Source: Gnomoniopsis sp. IMI 355080 | Lineage: Eukaryota; Ascomycota; Sordariomycetes; Diaporthales; Gnomoniaceae | Direction of reading: 5' to 3' | Assembly: GCA_027946555.1 (NCBI GenBank) | Contig: JAPEVC010000216.1 | Location: forward strand, 1-61,130 | DNA length: 61,130 nt | Shown here: positions 11,107 to 22,853 of the stretch, piece after piece | How the letters are laid out: each line of letters starts with the position of its first letter | How positions within the stretch are numbered: the first letter of the stretch is position 1 | Notes under the pieces: generated by a model | Database searches by the model: none | What the model was told of the DNA's origin: nothing | What the model saw: only the letters and a program-made list of their open reading frames with translations | Program-made: the position numbers and the translations under genes

Positions 11107-12154
11107 TCAATCGATGACCGCTGATCGCCGGCAACCGCGAAGGGCAAAGGGTGACAAATCCTGTTGTCTCTCCTGGATAAGCAAGAAGCCAGAATCCCCC
11201 ACGGGAATACGAACAAGTAACAAGGTCGAGTGCAAACCCGCTGCACGCCGTACCGACACCTATTGATTCTGGCTGAACGGTGACTAGTGGAATACAGGCC
11301 GATGGGCGGATGGTGGATGATGGACGCACGTGGTTCTGGTTTCTTTCCTTGCTGGGAGGTAGAGGACGGGGGCGTGTGGGTAAATTTTGAGGGCATACAT
11401 TCTTTTGAGGGGTCCATCGCTTTTCCCCCTTTAGTATTTCCCCTTTTCTTGGTAGCTGTTTATTTTCTCCCCTTTTTGTTTTCCTTCGGTCGTCCGTTGA
11501 GGTGGTGTGGCCTCGGACTCACAGCCACTAGGAAAATGGATAGAGTGCAGGTGCATGGTTGAAAAAATTGGTCATTCGTTATGGGCGGCCGAATTAATAA
11601 CCATAAATGCGTAGATTTACTAGCTATCCTTTCTTAATACCAACAAGAAAGTGAGCATCAAAAACCAGTGACCCCGATAGCATTGGGAGATTGAAGCCGC
11701 CAATGGTTTACTAATAAATGAAGTCACCCAATTCAAGATTATGTCCTGAGCCGGAGCGTGCTGCTCAATTCGCGTCCAGTCTCAAACCACATACTTTTAG
11801 AGCAGCAAGTCAATGACGAGACAAGAAACTTCCGATCTGTTGGAAGATGTGAAGTTTACTAGCTCCTCGACCAGTCAGGTCGGACGGAAAGGTATTGCGC
11901 AAACAGTGACGAGCAGGATCTACATCATTCTTCCTGGATCTTTCAATGTAGCACTATTCGGGTTACCAAGGACCAGGCTACGAAAGGTGCAGGACACACT
12001 GTCCTCGATCAAATGACCCATTCGTTCATTGTTTAGAGTAGGTTATCAACTAAGGGAGAATAACGGTATTACTAGTTTGAAAGTGGAAGGATATGTCTCA
12101 ACTAGGCTCGCTTCAGGCCGAAGAAAGGGCGGGAGGTATAAAGGATAGAAACAC
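11107..12154. other. Intergenic stretch with one repeat relic
   Basis: A copy of the upstream repeat core lies at about 11147-11176 (AAGGGTGACAAATCCTGTTGTC). The rest shows only short frames and A/T-rich sequence, with no recognised gene. Confidence 0.4.
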
Positions 12155-12173
12155 AAAAAAAAGAAAACAAAAG
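12155..12173 (-). terminator. Pol III terminator of the tRNA
   Basis: T-runs on the minus strand (TTTT, TTTT, then eight Ts) immediately downstream of the tRNA 3' end, as expected for RNA polymerase III termination. Confidence 0.7.
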
Positions 12174-12176
12174 CAA

Positions 12177-12250
12177 TGATTTCACGCGGGCTCGAACCGC
12201 GGACCCTGAGCGTGTTAAGCTCATGTCATAACCAACTAGACCATGAAACC
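12177..12250 (-). tRNA. tRNA-Val (anticodon AAC)
   Basis: The 74 nt on the minus strand fold as a complete cloverleaf: acceptor GGTTTCA paired with TGAAATC (one G-T pair), D arm GTC...GAC with AGTTGG in the loop, anticodon stem TGAGC/GCTCA with loop TTAACAC (anticodon AAC), five-base variable loop, T arm CGCGG-TTCGAGC-CCGCG, discriminator A. No intron. The A and B boxes are intact and a T-run follows. It reads GUU valine codons, and GUC after A34-to-I editing (general knowledge). Confidence 0.93.
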
Positions 12251-14057
12251 TGATGCTTGTTGTGTCACACGATGTTGAAGCGCTCTATGTGTTCCAGCTT
12301 GTTGAGTGTCTGAATGGTGGTCCACGAGCGTGTACCAGATCGGCCCGAAGTCCTCAAAAGAATTTGGCAGCGGGAGAGCCGAAATTCATGGCCCCACTGG
12401 GTGGTGAGGAGACATGAACATGACCCACCAGAGAGCATGAACAACTTCTCAAGGAGAGCATGCTCTTTGGTAAGCCAAATTCGCTGTGTGGTTGATGGGG
12501 TGTGCGAAGTTGCGATCAGTAAACGCGCGCTAGACGCGTCCGGTCCGCCGGTACATGTGACCCGCGCAAGACTCCGCTGTTCTCGGGGGAGCCGTGACTG
12601 CTCGCTTGGGCGGCATTCACTGACACAGGATTTTGATACTTTGACATAACCAAATGCGTTTATTGGCCTGTTCTTCTTTGGATTGCTGACCCCAGTCGGG
12701 ATTGGCGGGAATGGGTCCATTTGAAAAAAGTTGTCGCGCAAAAACTTCACGGCAAGTGGAGCTGACATTGAAAATTTTCTGTTCTGCCGGGTGGCACGCT
12801 AGCGCCGGCCCGAATATAGAAAGCGGTGGCGCGCACATGGACGAGGCCCGTGCACGCCACAATTGTCTATATATACTGGCCTTCTCTCCCTCCCTTTTGC
12901 TCGTTTTTCTTTTTTCTTTTCTCTATGTCGACAATACTCTAAAGAATCATTTCTATAGGTATCGTCCTTTCTTCTATGTTTCCCAACATAGCTACAGAAC
13001 CTACCCGGGAAGATGACCAAAAATCCTCGACACCCTAGGGTGAAAAACCAATCTTACTCCCGATCTGCCTGAAAAGGTGGCGGTCGCTTTTCCCTGCTTC
13101 GGTGGGCGAAGGGTGGCTGTATAGGGAGTGGTGATGATCTCTACCCTGATTTTCTCAAGGTCTTGCCTTCGGGCGCTTGGGCAGGGTGGGTGTCGATGGA
13201 AGACTGACCGGCCTTTTTTTCTTTTTTTCATTGTGCACACAAGCTTGCCTTGGGTCGCGAAGAAGAAATTTCCCGACATTCTTTCCTCCATGTCGACTAT
13301 ACTCATGGCGCGGCAGTCCATTGCGGATGGGCGTACCCGTCCGTCTGCATTATGTTAGCTTGAACACCACAGTCAGGCCACCCTGACGTACACACGCGTG
13401 CAGAATGCCTTTATTCGTGGTGAGGTTTTGCAGATGAGTCTTGGCCACGACTTTGTATAGCAGATCACAAGTGTCGCGCTGGGGTTTATTAACGGAGCAG
13501 CTGTTTAAATTGATCATTCCAGCTCGCCACGCGCGCTGTCTATACTTGGCACAAGCTGTATGCCATCGAAGCTTGCTGCTCTCCATCGCGACCGTCTGCT
13601 GCTACTCGACGCTGCGTTTGGTCTGGCTTGGCTCACGATGCTGCCTCACCTATTTTTCCCTTGACGCCATCACCATGTGTCCCGCCAATGCGACAAAATC
13701 ACGACGCTCTCTGTCACAATTTGGGACGTTCAGCATACATGTAGAAACATTGTCATAAGCTGGGCGCAGCCTGCATCCTCGTCCTGCAACCTCGTCGCGC
13801 ATCGTTCGCAAGCTTTGTGTTGCTGCCTACTACGACAGCTACACATAGGTTGTGCTCTTCGCGCGATGCATCTTTGATACCACGACTCGAGCAGCAATCT
13901 ACGTTGGCGTGAGGACGCGACGTCGTCAGGCCGGTGACGCGCTGTTGGCAAGCGCAGTCTAATCAAGTTGCGCCATCGTCCTGGACAACTTAACAGTGAT
14001 GAATCAGGTCGCACAATGCATCGCAAGCTATGTAGGTATTCCAGCCTCAACACACTG
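12251..14057. other. Intergenic stretch, no gene recognised
   Basis: About 1.8 kb between the tRNA and the NMN adenylyltransferase-like gene. Frames up to 167 codons occur on the minus strand, but they have no family signature or sensible start context. A TATATATA stretch lies near 12870. Confidence 0.4.
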
Positions 14058-15044
14058 CTACCATTCCACCTCCTTTCTCTCGATCGCCCCCGCCACACCC
14101 GGCGAAACCAACCTCCTCAACCGCTCCCAGTCCTCCTTCTCGACCGCCGCTCTCGTCTCTGTACTACTCAACACTAGCCCATCCGATCCCTCCACTCCCT
14201 CGACCAGCTCGACCCGCGTCGCCCATTCGCGCCGGCCGCCAACCCTCTCCAGCTCGTCCCCATTCGACAGGCTGTCCGCAAACTGCTCTTGCTCTGCGCG
14301 CCCGCCCCACTCCGCGTCCGTCCGCATCGTGATGCGCAGCCGTGCTCGCGAAAGGAAGGGGTCGAGCGCAACTTGCATAGGCGTCGTCGTCGTCCTGTCG
14401 TCGGGCGCCTCAGCGGCAGCAGTGTAGTACTTGGGGTTGAATATACGGATGAGTGTATCGTAGCCCGCGAGGAAGACCTGCTCGCTACTCGAGGGGGCAA
14501 AGCTATACTCGGGGGAGGCGGCAATGGCGGCGGACTTGTCGTGGAAGTACGGATGTGTCGTGAGCCCGATATCCACGGGCAGCTCGTCCTCGGCGTCCTC
14601 TGCTCGCGCTTCCCGCCATGCACGCTGAATGTCTGCTGCAAAATGCTGCATCAACAACAACCTCTGCTCGAAACTTGCCGGCTTGGGAGCTTTGTCGGCA
14701 TTATTGACGGCCAGCAATAATAGCAGCCGAACACCATCGTTGTCGTCGCTGCTTTGCTGCTTGGAGGTTTTGGCGGCGGCAGCGTCGCCGCCCTTGAGTC
14801 GCCCCGCGATGTCGCGTTGTGTGCGAAGATTATGCAGCGCAGAGGTCGCCATGGCCATGTGGGCGATGGTGGGCGGGTTAAAGGACGAGTCGAGGATGAT
14901 GAGGGTGTTGCATTTTCGGGGTGCGGTGGCGGTGTCAGGTATGAGCGCGAACGCTTTTTGGGAGGCTTGGAAGGCGCGCAAGGCGGATTGTAAGCGTGGG
15001 AGCATGTTTGGGGAGTCTGTAGATGGCTCCGAGGAGCCGGGCAT
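14058..15044 (-). CDS. Nicotinamide-nucleotide adenylyltransferase-like protein (Pof1 type)
   Basis: Single exon, 328 codons, ATG at 15044 and TAG at 14058. Near residue 55 the motif SFNPPTIAHMAMA is the nucleotidyltransferase (H/T)xGH-type loop, as in NMN adenylyltransferases. The C-terminal part has LSSTETR, equivalent to the ISSTxxR nucleotide-binding motif. Between them lie the family features RLLLMQHFA and FLAGYDTLIRIFNPKYY. These place it in the fungal branch related to yeast Pof1, expected to adenylylate NMN in NAD synthesis; substrate specificity is inferred. It lies in tandem with the methyltransferase upstream on the same strand, about 370 bp apart, with no evidence of shared function. 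GC-rich and Ala-rich insertions are seen around residues 80-100. Confidence 0.82.
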   Translation of the reverse strand: MPGSSEPSTDSPNMLPRLQSALRAFQASQKAFALIPDTATAPRKCNTLIILDSSFNPPTIAHMAMATSALHNLRTQRDIAGRLKGGDAAAAKTSKQQSSDDNDGVRLLLLLAVNNADKAPKPASFEQRLLLMQHFAADIQRAWREARAEDAEDELPVDIGLTTHPYFHDKSAAIAASPEYSFAPSSSEQVFLAGYDTLIRIFNPKYYTAAAEAPDDRTTTTPMQVALDPFLSRARLRITMRTDAEWGGRAEQEQFADSLSNGDELERVGGRREWATRVELVEGVEGSDGLVLSSTETRAAVEKEDWERLRRLVSPGVAGAIERKEVEW

Positions 15045-15413
15045 GGTGTCCTCTATGGCGCGTCAGAGGTCTAGTCTGTGATGTCTGTTACTCGAATGGA
15101 GTGGAGCGAGAGAACATAGAGTAATTGCAGCATGCTGTGCCATGAGGAGCTTACCCCCTGTTCTCGGGAGGGGCCGTGATCGGCACCCAGGCTCGGCGCC
15201 GGTGCCCCGGCATGTCACCACTACACACTATGTATTTACGGACTGTACTATGGTCAATAAGGAATTCTTGCCGTCATATGCTATTCACGTCTATGTGCTG
15301 TAGAACTTTGGATGCGAAATACATCAGTACCATTCTACATGTTTCGAACACACACTGCTGGATGATGACCGATTATCCCTCTTTGAGCCCGAAGCACACC
15401 GTCTCCTTATTAT
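15045..15413. other. Short intergenic region
   Basis: Promoter of the NMN adenylyltransferase-like gene and 3' region of the methyltransferase gene, both on the minus strand. No other feature seen. Confidence 0.4.
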
Positions 15414-16593
15414 TCAAGGCTTGCGCCCACTTGCCATGATACTAGTCCTCTCGACGGTAAACCCCTTGCCGACCCCATACTTGCTCTCCAGGAACTGTTT
15501 GAACGCCGCCGGCACCAGCGGCAGACACTCCTCACGCTGCTTCTGCGTCCAATAGACATCCGTCACGACGCGCACAAACGCGCGGAAAATAAAGTTGAAG
15601 TCGTCCGCATCGTGCATCTCAATGTGGCGCGTCACGACGTCGGTCTTGACGTCGACGTAGCCCGCCGCTCTGTACATGGACTCGACAAAGGCCGGCGAGT
15701 GCCAGGGTCCCATGGCCCAGGCGGCGACCAGCTCGTCTGAGGACTGTGGCCAGGGCGGGTTGCCTGGTAGGTTCGCGGCGGCGATGGCGTCTCGGGTGTC
15801 GGGCACCCAGCCTTCAACGAGCCAGGTGGAGGTGGCGAATGTTCCGGAGGGTTTGAGCATGCGAAAACACTCTGTAAAAGAGATGGATAACGTGTCAGTA
15901 GGTATTGTTTGCGGGCAAGGCAACACAAAAAGTCGTTGTGAGGGAGGTAGATCTTACCTCTGACTGTTGAACGGGGGTCAGGAATGAGCATGAGAGCCAT
16001 GCCAATCATGATTACGTCGAAGTTGTTATCAGGGAGCGCAGTATTCTGTCGGAAAAACCGGGTCATGATCAGTCTTCTTCCTCAAGAGTTACGCCATCCC
16101 GTCGGTTCTCGAGCATAAAAAGCAAAACAAAAACAAAACAAAAATATACCTCTGCGTTGGTCTGCACAGCGATCGTGTTCTTCCACCCTTGCGTCTGGAT
16201 GCGCTGACGAACATGATCAATCTGCGACTCTGAAATATCCGCACAAGTAAGCTGCACGTTCTTCTGCGCCTCGGGGCCCAAGGCTTTGAGAGCCTGGTGA
16301 AGGTGTGCCGAAACGACACCCGTGCCGCAAGCCATGTCGAGCACCTGGATGGGATGACGACGTGTGGTCATGATGTTCTTGCTCTTGGTCAGGCCGGCGT
16401 GTTCCACCAGCGGCGTGGCCACGGGGCCGGTCAGTCGTTCGGCGGCTTCGTACACGGCCGACGCATCTTCGCCGGCGAAGAAACGTCCCATGCCCGTACG
16501 CGCTTTGAAGGACGTTTCTGGTGGGGATACGCGGGGGGCCCCGCCATTGTTGTTGATGTTGTTGGTGGTGGTGCTGGTCTGAGTGGCTGACAT
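15414..16593 (-). CDS. SAM-dependent class I methyltransferase
   Basis: Exons on the minus strand are 16593-16151/16150, 16045-15958 and 15871-15414; the introns (16149-16046 and 15957-15872) join in phase. From ATG 16593 the product is 329 residues. An in-frame ATG at 16749 would add 52 residues, so the start is uncertain. Motif I VLDMACGTGVVSAHL is the SAM-binding glycine loop, followed by acidic motif LTCADISESQI. Exon 2 supplies NFDVIMIGMALMLIPDP, and the junction reads STVRECFRMLKPSGTF, a typical post-motif III region. The N-terminal GMGRFFAGEDASAVYEAAERL is common in fungal small-molecule methyltransferases of this type. Substrate unknown. No biosynthetic cluster surrounds it. Confidence 0.85.
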
Positions 16594-16749
16594 TGTGGCA
16601 AGGAATCTAGCTGAGTTATGCCCTCCCTTCAAGTTCTGTCCTGGCTTGTTTGGATGGATCTGATGGCGAAGCTGTACTGAATTTCTCGAGCTCAAGTCGG
16701 ATATCCAACTGGAATAGAACGACCCACAGGTTTTATACGTGAACCGCAT

Positions 16750-18507
16750 TGTGAAATAATTTGCAACTCGGAATCTCCCATCACAGCAGACTCACGGACA
16801 GCGCCTACAGATGTATGTCATGGTCATTTTATATCTAAGTAGGGGCTGTATGTGGATTAGTATTTGGGGAAGCCCGGAGCTCTGGACCATATCAGACACA
16901 GATTACAAGGTCTTCTTGGATGTGGCGATGTTTCCTTCCCTTAAACTTTGACTATTTTAAAGAGTCCCGAATCCTTGGACCCGTTCTGGCCGTTTGGCTG
17001 CATGCGTATATGTAGGAGGAATCTAACAGCTGGCTTAGCCTGGCTATAAGCGATCCAATGAAAACGGGGGAACATGCGAAAACTGGAATGCTATGTACTG
17101 GCACAAATGAACTATTCCACAATAGGATTTCAAAACACTGATACAGCGCATAGAATCACTGTAAAAAGGAATTCCGCAATGCCAAGCTACTTTACAATGT
17201 GTGTTTCACCAACCTCAGAAATGCGTGCATGAATGTAACTGTGAAGGCCTTTTTTGTTCTTTTGCAGATTTGAACCAAAGATGATGGTGCCAAGGCTCAT
17301 TTAACCTTTAGAATTATGAGATTTGGAGGGGAAGTCCGCACAGAGTTCAAGATTCAAGTCAGAGTTTAACGTGTAGTCTCAGTTTCAGGTTGCATTATAG
17401 CATGTGGACGTGCCGTGTGCAGCAAGCCAGGTAGATACATGCCAAGAATGGTAGTCACTTTCTACAAATAGTCTTTACAGAATCCATTGGGATCGGTTTC
17501 AGAGTTTGCTCATGTTCTGAGTTCTTAACCTCCACCACAAACAATGGGTATATTCAACAGGTAATGAATTTAATCTTTGTAGCCATCGCCCTAACAGGAT
17601 GTATCAACCCGTGGCAAATAAGATTGATGCTACAGTAATATGCAGCAGAACGCTTTTCTACTGAAGTTCTCTGCGCCGAATCGACTCATGACGTTGTGGA
17701 GGACCCAAGGCCATCAAGGTATATGATTTGGGATTATGAAAAAGTTTTACGTCTATAAGAATAACACAGAAGGGTAGGTATTCTGCGTTGGAAGTTCTAA
17801 AGAACTGTTGGACGATTGTTATATCTATATGGCCAAACGACGTAGAGGCCTGTTCAACTGGGCTCATTTTTGCTGGTGTAACGAGTGTCCCACCTGTATC
17901 AGTGAAACCTCTTCTTCCCGCAAGTGGACACATGTACTAAACATGGCCAGCCGCCTTGGTTGTTTACCTTTTCGATTAATAGATGGTTTCCTTTGCAACT
18001 GCCAGATTGTGACCTTGCCTTGTTCAGAAACAGGAAAGGTCTGCTTATGCCTCCTTAGTTTCCTCGGAAGAGCAATACAGCAGTGGCATTTTGAGGAAGG
18101 GACCTTCTTACATATGAAGACAGATAGGCTCTGGTTGAGAATCGGAACCAGATTGACGACATGCTCGAGAATCCGCACACAGGTTGCAACAAGTCTGTGT
18201 GATCCGTGATTTCGGGTTCGAACGACTAAAAGTGGCCAGTATATTGGAGCTGTGCTACAGTCAAACGATAGGAAACTCTAGTAGGCTACAGAGAGAACTT
18301 CGAAGCCTGCAAGAAGTTTTCAATTAAAGAAGTAACATTGAAACAAGCCAATATTGATTGAGCCCTTGACTGACCATCCGCCCAAAATCCAGGCCTCCAC
18401 CATGTGATGCAATGGGTATCATTATGAACAACCTTTCCCAGGTCCCGTGCCGATGAACTCCTCTTACTCCGTGAGAAAAAGCCACCCCACACCAAACGGA
18501 AAGAACT
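16750..18507. other. Intergenic stretch, no gene recognised
   Basis: About 1.75 kb of AT-richer sequence upstream of the methyltransferase and downstream of APC10. Open frames are short and lack motifs. A GGGTTCGAAC near 18213 looks like a T loop but has no cloverleaf around it. Confidence 0.4.
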
Positions 18508-19972
18508 CTAGCGAATGACAGGATCCTCCATAAAGTCCAGGGTCGAAGCCGTTCCCGAAGGATCTCCAGAGCGGAACTCCTTCTCAAACTCCAAGCTCCG
18601 CACGTGCTCCATCAGGGCCTTTTCGTTCTCTTCCGCATCCTTGCTCTCATCGACCCTGAATGCCGCCTTGTTGCCGACCGCCTCCTGGCAGACACCCATT
18701 CCAGTCGCGCCCGCCGCGCGCAGCTGGTCATCAAAACCATAGATCTTGACGCCCCGGATGTGCGTGTCCTTGCCGTTCTGATGATTTTCGACAATTTGCA
18801 TCTGCACGATGTAGGCCATGAGACTGTTGCCATCCTCACCGCCACCGGCACCCGTCAGAGGGACGTCGATCCAGCCGGCCGGGCTCTGGAGCTGCGAGGT
18901 GGCAAAGGGCAGCAAGTCGTGTAGGGATGTACCAGCGACCCAATTAATGCGTATGGGCGTGTAGGACTCGTCTTGTGCGTAGTCGACGTAGAAGCGCAGG
19001 GCACGTATCTCGACACGCTTTACAAAGGAGATGGTCATGCGGTGAGGCTGGACACCGTCGGACCTGGGGGGTGGAATTAGCCGATGAAAAGGTTGTAGGC
19101 CAGGCCGGGCCGGGCGGGCCGTTGTGTGGGGAAGGATGGGAGACGAGATGAACTCAAAGATGGGGATGAAACATACTGCCAGTACCGGTCGATGTCGTCG
19201 TTGACCAGCTCCTCGACGCCATTGCCCGGTTTGAAGGAGCTGACGCGGAAGTGAGCCAGGCCGTTGATCTCCTTGAGGCCCATGGCAATGTGGTTGAAGG
19301 GAGTCTTGGGCACGCCGTCCTCGTCCAGCTCGTCGGTCTCCTCACCATCACTTCCTCCGAAGCCCATCTGGCCCTCACTCTCCTCGCCCACCATGTCCTC
19401 GTCGTCGTCGACATCCTCAAAGTGCTCCCGGGCGTCGTGGAAATGGAGGATCTCGTCAATCGAGTTCATGCTCATTGCTGGCGACGCTAGCAGTGCCTGT
19501 CGTCATTGTTAATATACCTGTTTCAAATCCCAGACTACATGTCTTCCACTCACTTGTGAAACAAGTGATAGTCAAAGGGGGGGTTTCTGAAGCCGAAACG
19601 TAGTCGCCAACGACTTTGGTCTTCCGAGGCCTCTGAGTCTGTGAACGGACTTAGCTCTAGCAAATTGATCTCATGTGTAGAGGGAGAGCTTACTGGGGAG
19701 TCAAGAGCTCGAGCCTCGTCCTTACGAATATGAAAGCCGGGGACAGGAGTAGGGTGAGTGTCGAGAATAGGGTGTTGCTCAGCACCGCCTTGAGCCTCAG
19801 CCTTCAGCCTTGGTCTGACCTTCAACGTTCTGCCCCGCGGCCCGTCTGCGCTCGGCCTCAGCAGCTCTGCAAGTAGTAGAGTAGCGGGTGCTCAAGCGAT
19901 ATATACCTATGGAAGTGCTGGCCAATATAATGTAATTCAGTTGTTCTTACCTGCTTTGCTTCCATTGATCAT
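18508..19972 (-). CDS. APC10: Anaphase-promoting complex subunit 10 (DOC domain)
   Basis: The C-terminal exon (19063-18508) encodes a clear DOC domain. It begins SDGVQPHRMTISF, continues DESYTPIRINWVAGTSLHDL, and carries the diagnostic IVENHQNGKDTHIRGVKIYG. The preceding exon (19486-19177) ends DDIDRYWQ, and the 113-nt intron joins to YWQSDG as in other APC10 proteins. Three further 5' exons (19972-19951, 19866-19694, 19638-19554) join in consistent phase with good GT/AG borders to give 381 residues. This N-terminus is inferred; a shorter protein from ATG 19475 is possible. An acidic linker (EDVDDDEDMVGEE) precedes the domain. APC10 contributes to substrate recognition by the APC/C ubiquitin ligase (family knowledge). 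The gene is divergent from MRE11. Confidence 0.82.
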
Positions 19973-20367
19973 TGCCAAAGTGATCAAACATCCTTGCTGC
20001 TGTTGTTGTTGATGTTGCTGTGGCGGTGTGAGGTAATATGTGGCGGTGCAAGTAGTTGTGGTGAAGTGTGGCGCAGGTGTAAACCATGCACTCTTCCTCT
20101 CTTCCTTTCTTTCTGCACAGGCAGCATGTGACTTCGTGACTTTGAGACTTCGCGAGGTGGTCCGTGCATCCTTTCGGCTCTTTTGTCTGACGCGACTGCC
20201 TGAAAGAAACCCCACCTTGCTACGCGTGCCACTTAAAGCTCCAGCACCCACTCCCATTCGTTTGAGGCCCTATTCTCGTCCTTCGCATCCTCTCCCAACC
20301 CCGATGCATTCCATCTGAAAATTTGAGCCACAACAGTCGCCTCCTGTAAGGAGAGAAGTTGGTCAGG
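19973..20367. promoter_or_regulatory. Shared divergent promoter, APC10 / MRE11
   Basis: About 395 bp separates the inferred APC10 start (minus) from the MRE11 ATG (plus). It includes a GTT/GTG-rich microsatellite-like stretch at 19998-20050. No specific factor site is claimed. Confidence 0.4.
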
Positions 20368-22853
20368 ATGCCCATTGCTTCAGGTTCGCTTGCTCCTCTT
20401 ATGGGTTCGTCTCATCGTTGCGTTGGCAAACTGACCGCGAGCCGTTCCAGGACGCGATAATGGCGCGAACACTATCAGGGTTCTTGTCGCTACCGACAAT
20501 CATGTCGGTTACGAGGAAAAGAACCCCATCCGCATGGATGACGCCTGGAAGACCTTTGACGAGATCATGACTATTGCCAAGGACCAAGAAGTGAGTAGTT
20601 GACCGAGATACACTTGCCGAGGTTCATACGAGGTGTTGATACTCAACCAGGTCGATATGGTCTTACTTGGCGGTGATCTATTCCATGAAAACAAACCCTC
20701 GCGCAAGTCCATGTACCAAGTGATGCGGTCTCTTCGCAGGAATTGCCTTGGGCCAAAACCTGTTCAGCTGGAATTCCTCAGCGACGCCAATGAGGTCTTC
20801 GACGGCGCATTCTCCCGTGTCAACTATGAGGACCCCGACATGAACATCTGTCTTCCTGTCTTCTCCATCCATGGCAATCACGACGATCCCAGCGGCGAAG
20901 GTCACTACAGCTCCCTCGATCTACTCCAGGTGGCTGGCTTGGTGAATTACTTTGGCAAAAACCCGAAAGCCAATGACATCCATGTCAAGCCAGTCTTGCT
21001 CCAAAAGGGTGAGACCAAGCTCGCCCTCTACGGCATCAGCAATGTGCGAGATGAGCGTTTGTTCCGCACTTTCAGAGACAAGCATGTCACATTCTATCGT
21101 CCACCTGATGACGAGGGAAAGTTCTTCAACCTCCTCACGGTTCATCAGAATCACACACCACACACCTCCACAAGCTATCTACCCGAGAACGTGTTGCCGG
21201 ATTGGATGGACCTCGTCGTCTGGGGTCATGAGCACGACTGCCAGATTGAGCCGTTGCTGAATCCAGAGACCGGCTTTCACGTTATGCAGCCCGGGTCTTC
21301 TGTCGCTACGTCCCTCGGTGCCGGAGAGTCCGAAAGGAAACACATCGCCATCGTCAGCATCACAGGTGATGAGTTCAAGTCCGAGGCAATCCCTCTGAAG
21401 ACTGTTCGCCCTTTCGCACACAGAGACATCTCACTCAGAACCGAGCCCGCTTTCAAGAAGTTGCAATTCCAAAAAGACAATCGACAAGCCATAACTTTGA
21501 AGCTCATCCCGGTTGTTGAAGAGATGATCCAAGAGGCCAACGAGGAGTGGCTGTCTACGCAGGATGGTCCTGATGCAATTCCGGAGGATGAGCGACCGCT
21601 ACCGCTGATCCGCCTCAAGGTAGACTACAGCGCTGAAGAGGGTGGCAACTTCGACATCGAGAATCCGCAGCGGTTTTCCAATCGCTTCGTCGGGAAGGTG
21701 GCCAACGTAACCGACGTGGTTCAGTTTTACCGGAAGAAGACGGCAGCAAGTGAGTCACTGCCCACCCGCAATGACAGGATCTGGACTTGGCTAAAGGGGA
21801 TTAGAGCACGCGAACGCGGACGTAAAGCTGCCAGACGCTATTCAGGAAGCCATCGAGAACGAAGGCACGCTTCGAATCGACACGCTCGTTCGAGAGTTTT
21901 TGCAAGACAGCGCCCTGAAGGTCCTGCCGCAGAACCAGTTTGAGGATGCACTCATGGCCTACGTCGACAAAGGCGACAAGGCCACCATGGATGCTTTCAT
22001 CAATGAGAGTCTCAGCAAGTCTGTGAAGTATCTTGCGAATCTCGATGACAACTCTCTGGATGATCTGGATGAGAACATCGAGCGAGCCAGGGAGGCTCTT
22101 CAAGAGCGGTGGGCCAGATCTGAAGGCAAGTGGGTACCAAAGACGAAGCTCCTACCGCAGCCGGAAGACTACGACTCAGACAAAGAGGGTCCTTGGGACA
22201 ATCCCGATATACCTGGTCGCTGGGTCGAGATTCCCCAGCCCAAGAGTCAGGCCAGGCGGAGTACCGGCGATGTAGATGTAGACATGGGCGACGACTCCAT
22301 GTTTGTGGGCAACATTTCCGACACGGACCCGTTCGCGGACGCCTCTGCCGCAAAGCCTGCAGCCAAGCGAGGTGCCGCAGCCAAGGGTGGCGGTCGAAGT
22401 GGAGCGGCGAAGAAGGCAACTCCTGCTCCGAAGCCAGCCGCCCGCGCTCGACCAAAGAAAGGTGGATTCATTATTGATAGCGACGACGAGGAAGACGAAG
22501 CGGCGGCCCAAGTGGATGTCATGTCGCTAGACGACTTCAACGACGATGACGAAGAGCCGCCTGCTCCTCCCAAGCGCGGGGCTCGAACTGCTGCTAAGGC
22601 CGCCCCTGCAAAAGCCACAAAGACGACCAAAGCACGAGCGAGCACGTCCCGTGCAGCTGCTAAGCCGGCTGCGACCAAGGGGCGCCAGTCGACGCTCAAC
22701 TTCTCGCAGTCTCAGCGTCCAGCGAGCTCACGTGTCATTCAGACTCGTAAGGCTCTCACTATCAGTGATGATGAGATTGACGATGACGATGATGATGATG
22801 ATGATGATGACGGATTTGAGCCAGTCGTGCCGGCGAGGAATAGTCGCCGTTGA
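20368..22853 (+). CDS. MRE11: MRE11 double-strand-break repair nuclease
   Basis: Exons 20368-20383, 20451-20590, 20651-21749 and 21805-22853 join in phase to 767 residues. The first exon is only 16 nt. Metallophosphoesterase motifs are in order: ATDNHVGYEE (residues 19-28), GGDLFHENKPSR (59-70), SIHGNHDDPS (near 127), HQNHTPH (near 217) and GHEHDCQIEP (near 244), so all metal and catalytic histidines/aspartates are present. The Mre11 DNA-binding/capping region follows, with DTLVREFLQDSALKVLPQN after the third intron. The C-terminus is basic Ala/Lys/Gly-rich, then acidic with an eleven-Asp run near the end. Mre11 acts with Rad50 and Nbs1/Xrs2 in end resection and checkpoint signalling (family knowledge). 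Length and domain order are normal for the family. Confidence 0.96.

Noticed and set aside
12265..12768. 167-codon minus-strand frame next to the tRNA
   Set aside because: No recognisable motif and no supporting context; length is within chance for this base composition.
18211..18222. GGGTTCGAACG resembling a tRNA T loop
   Set aside because: Flanking bases do not pair and no other arm is present.
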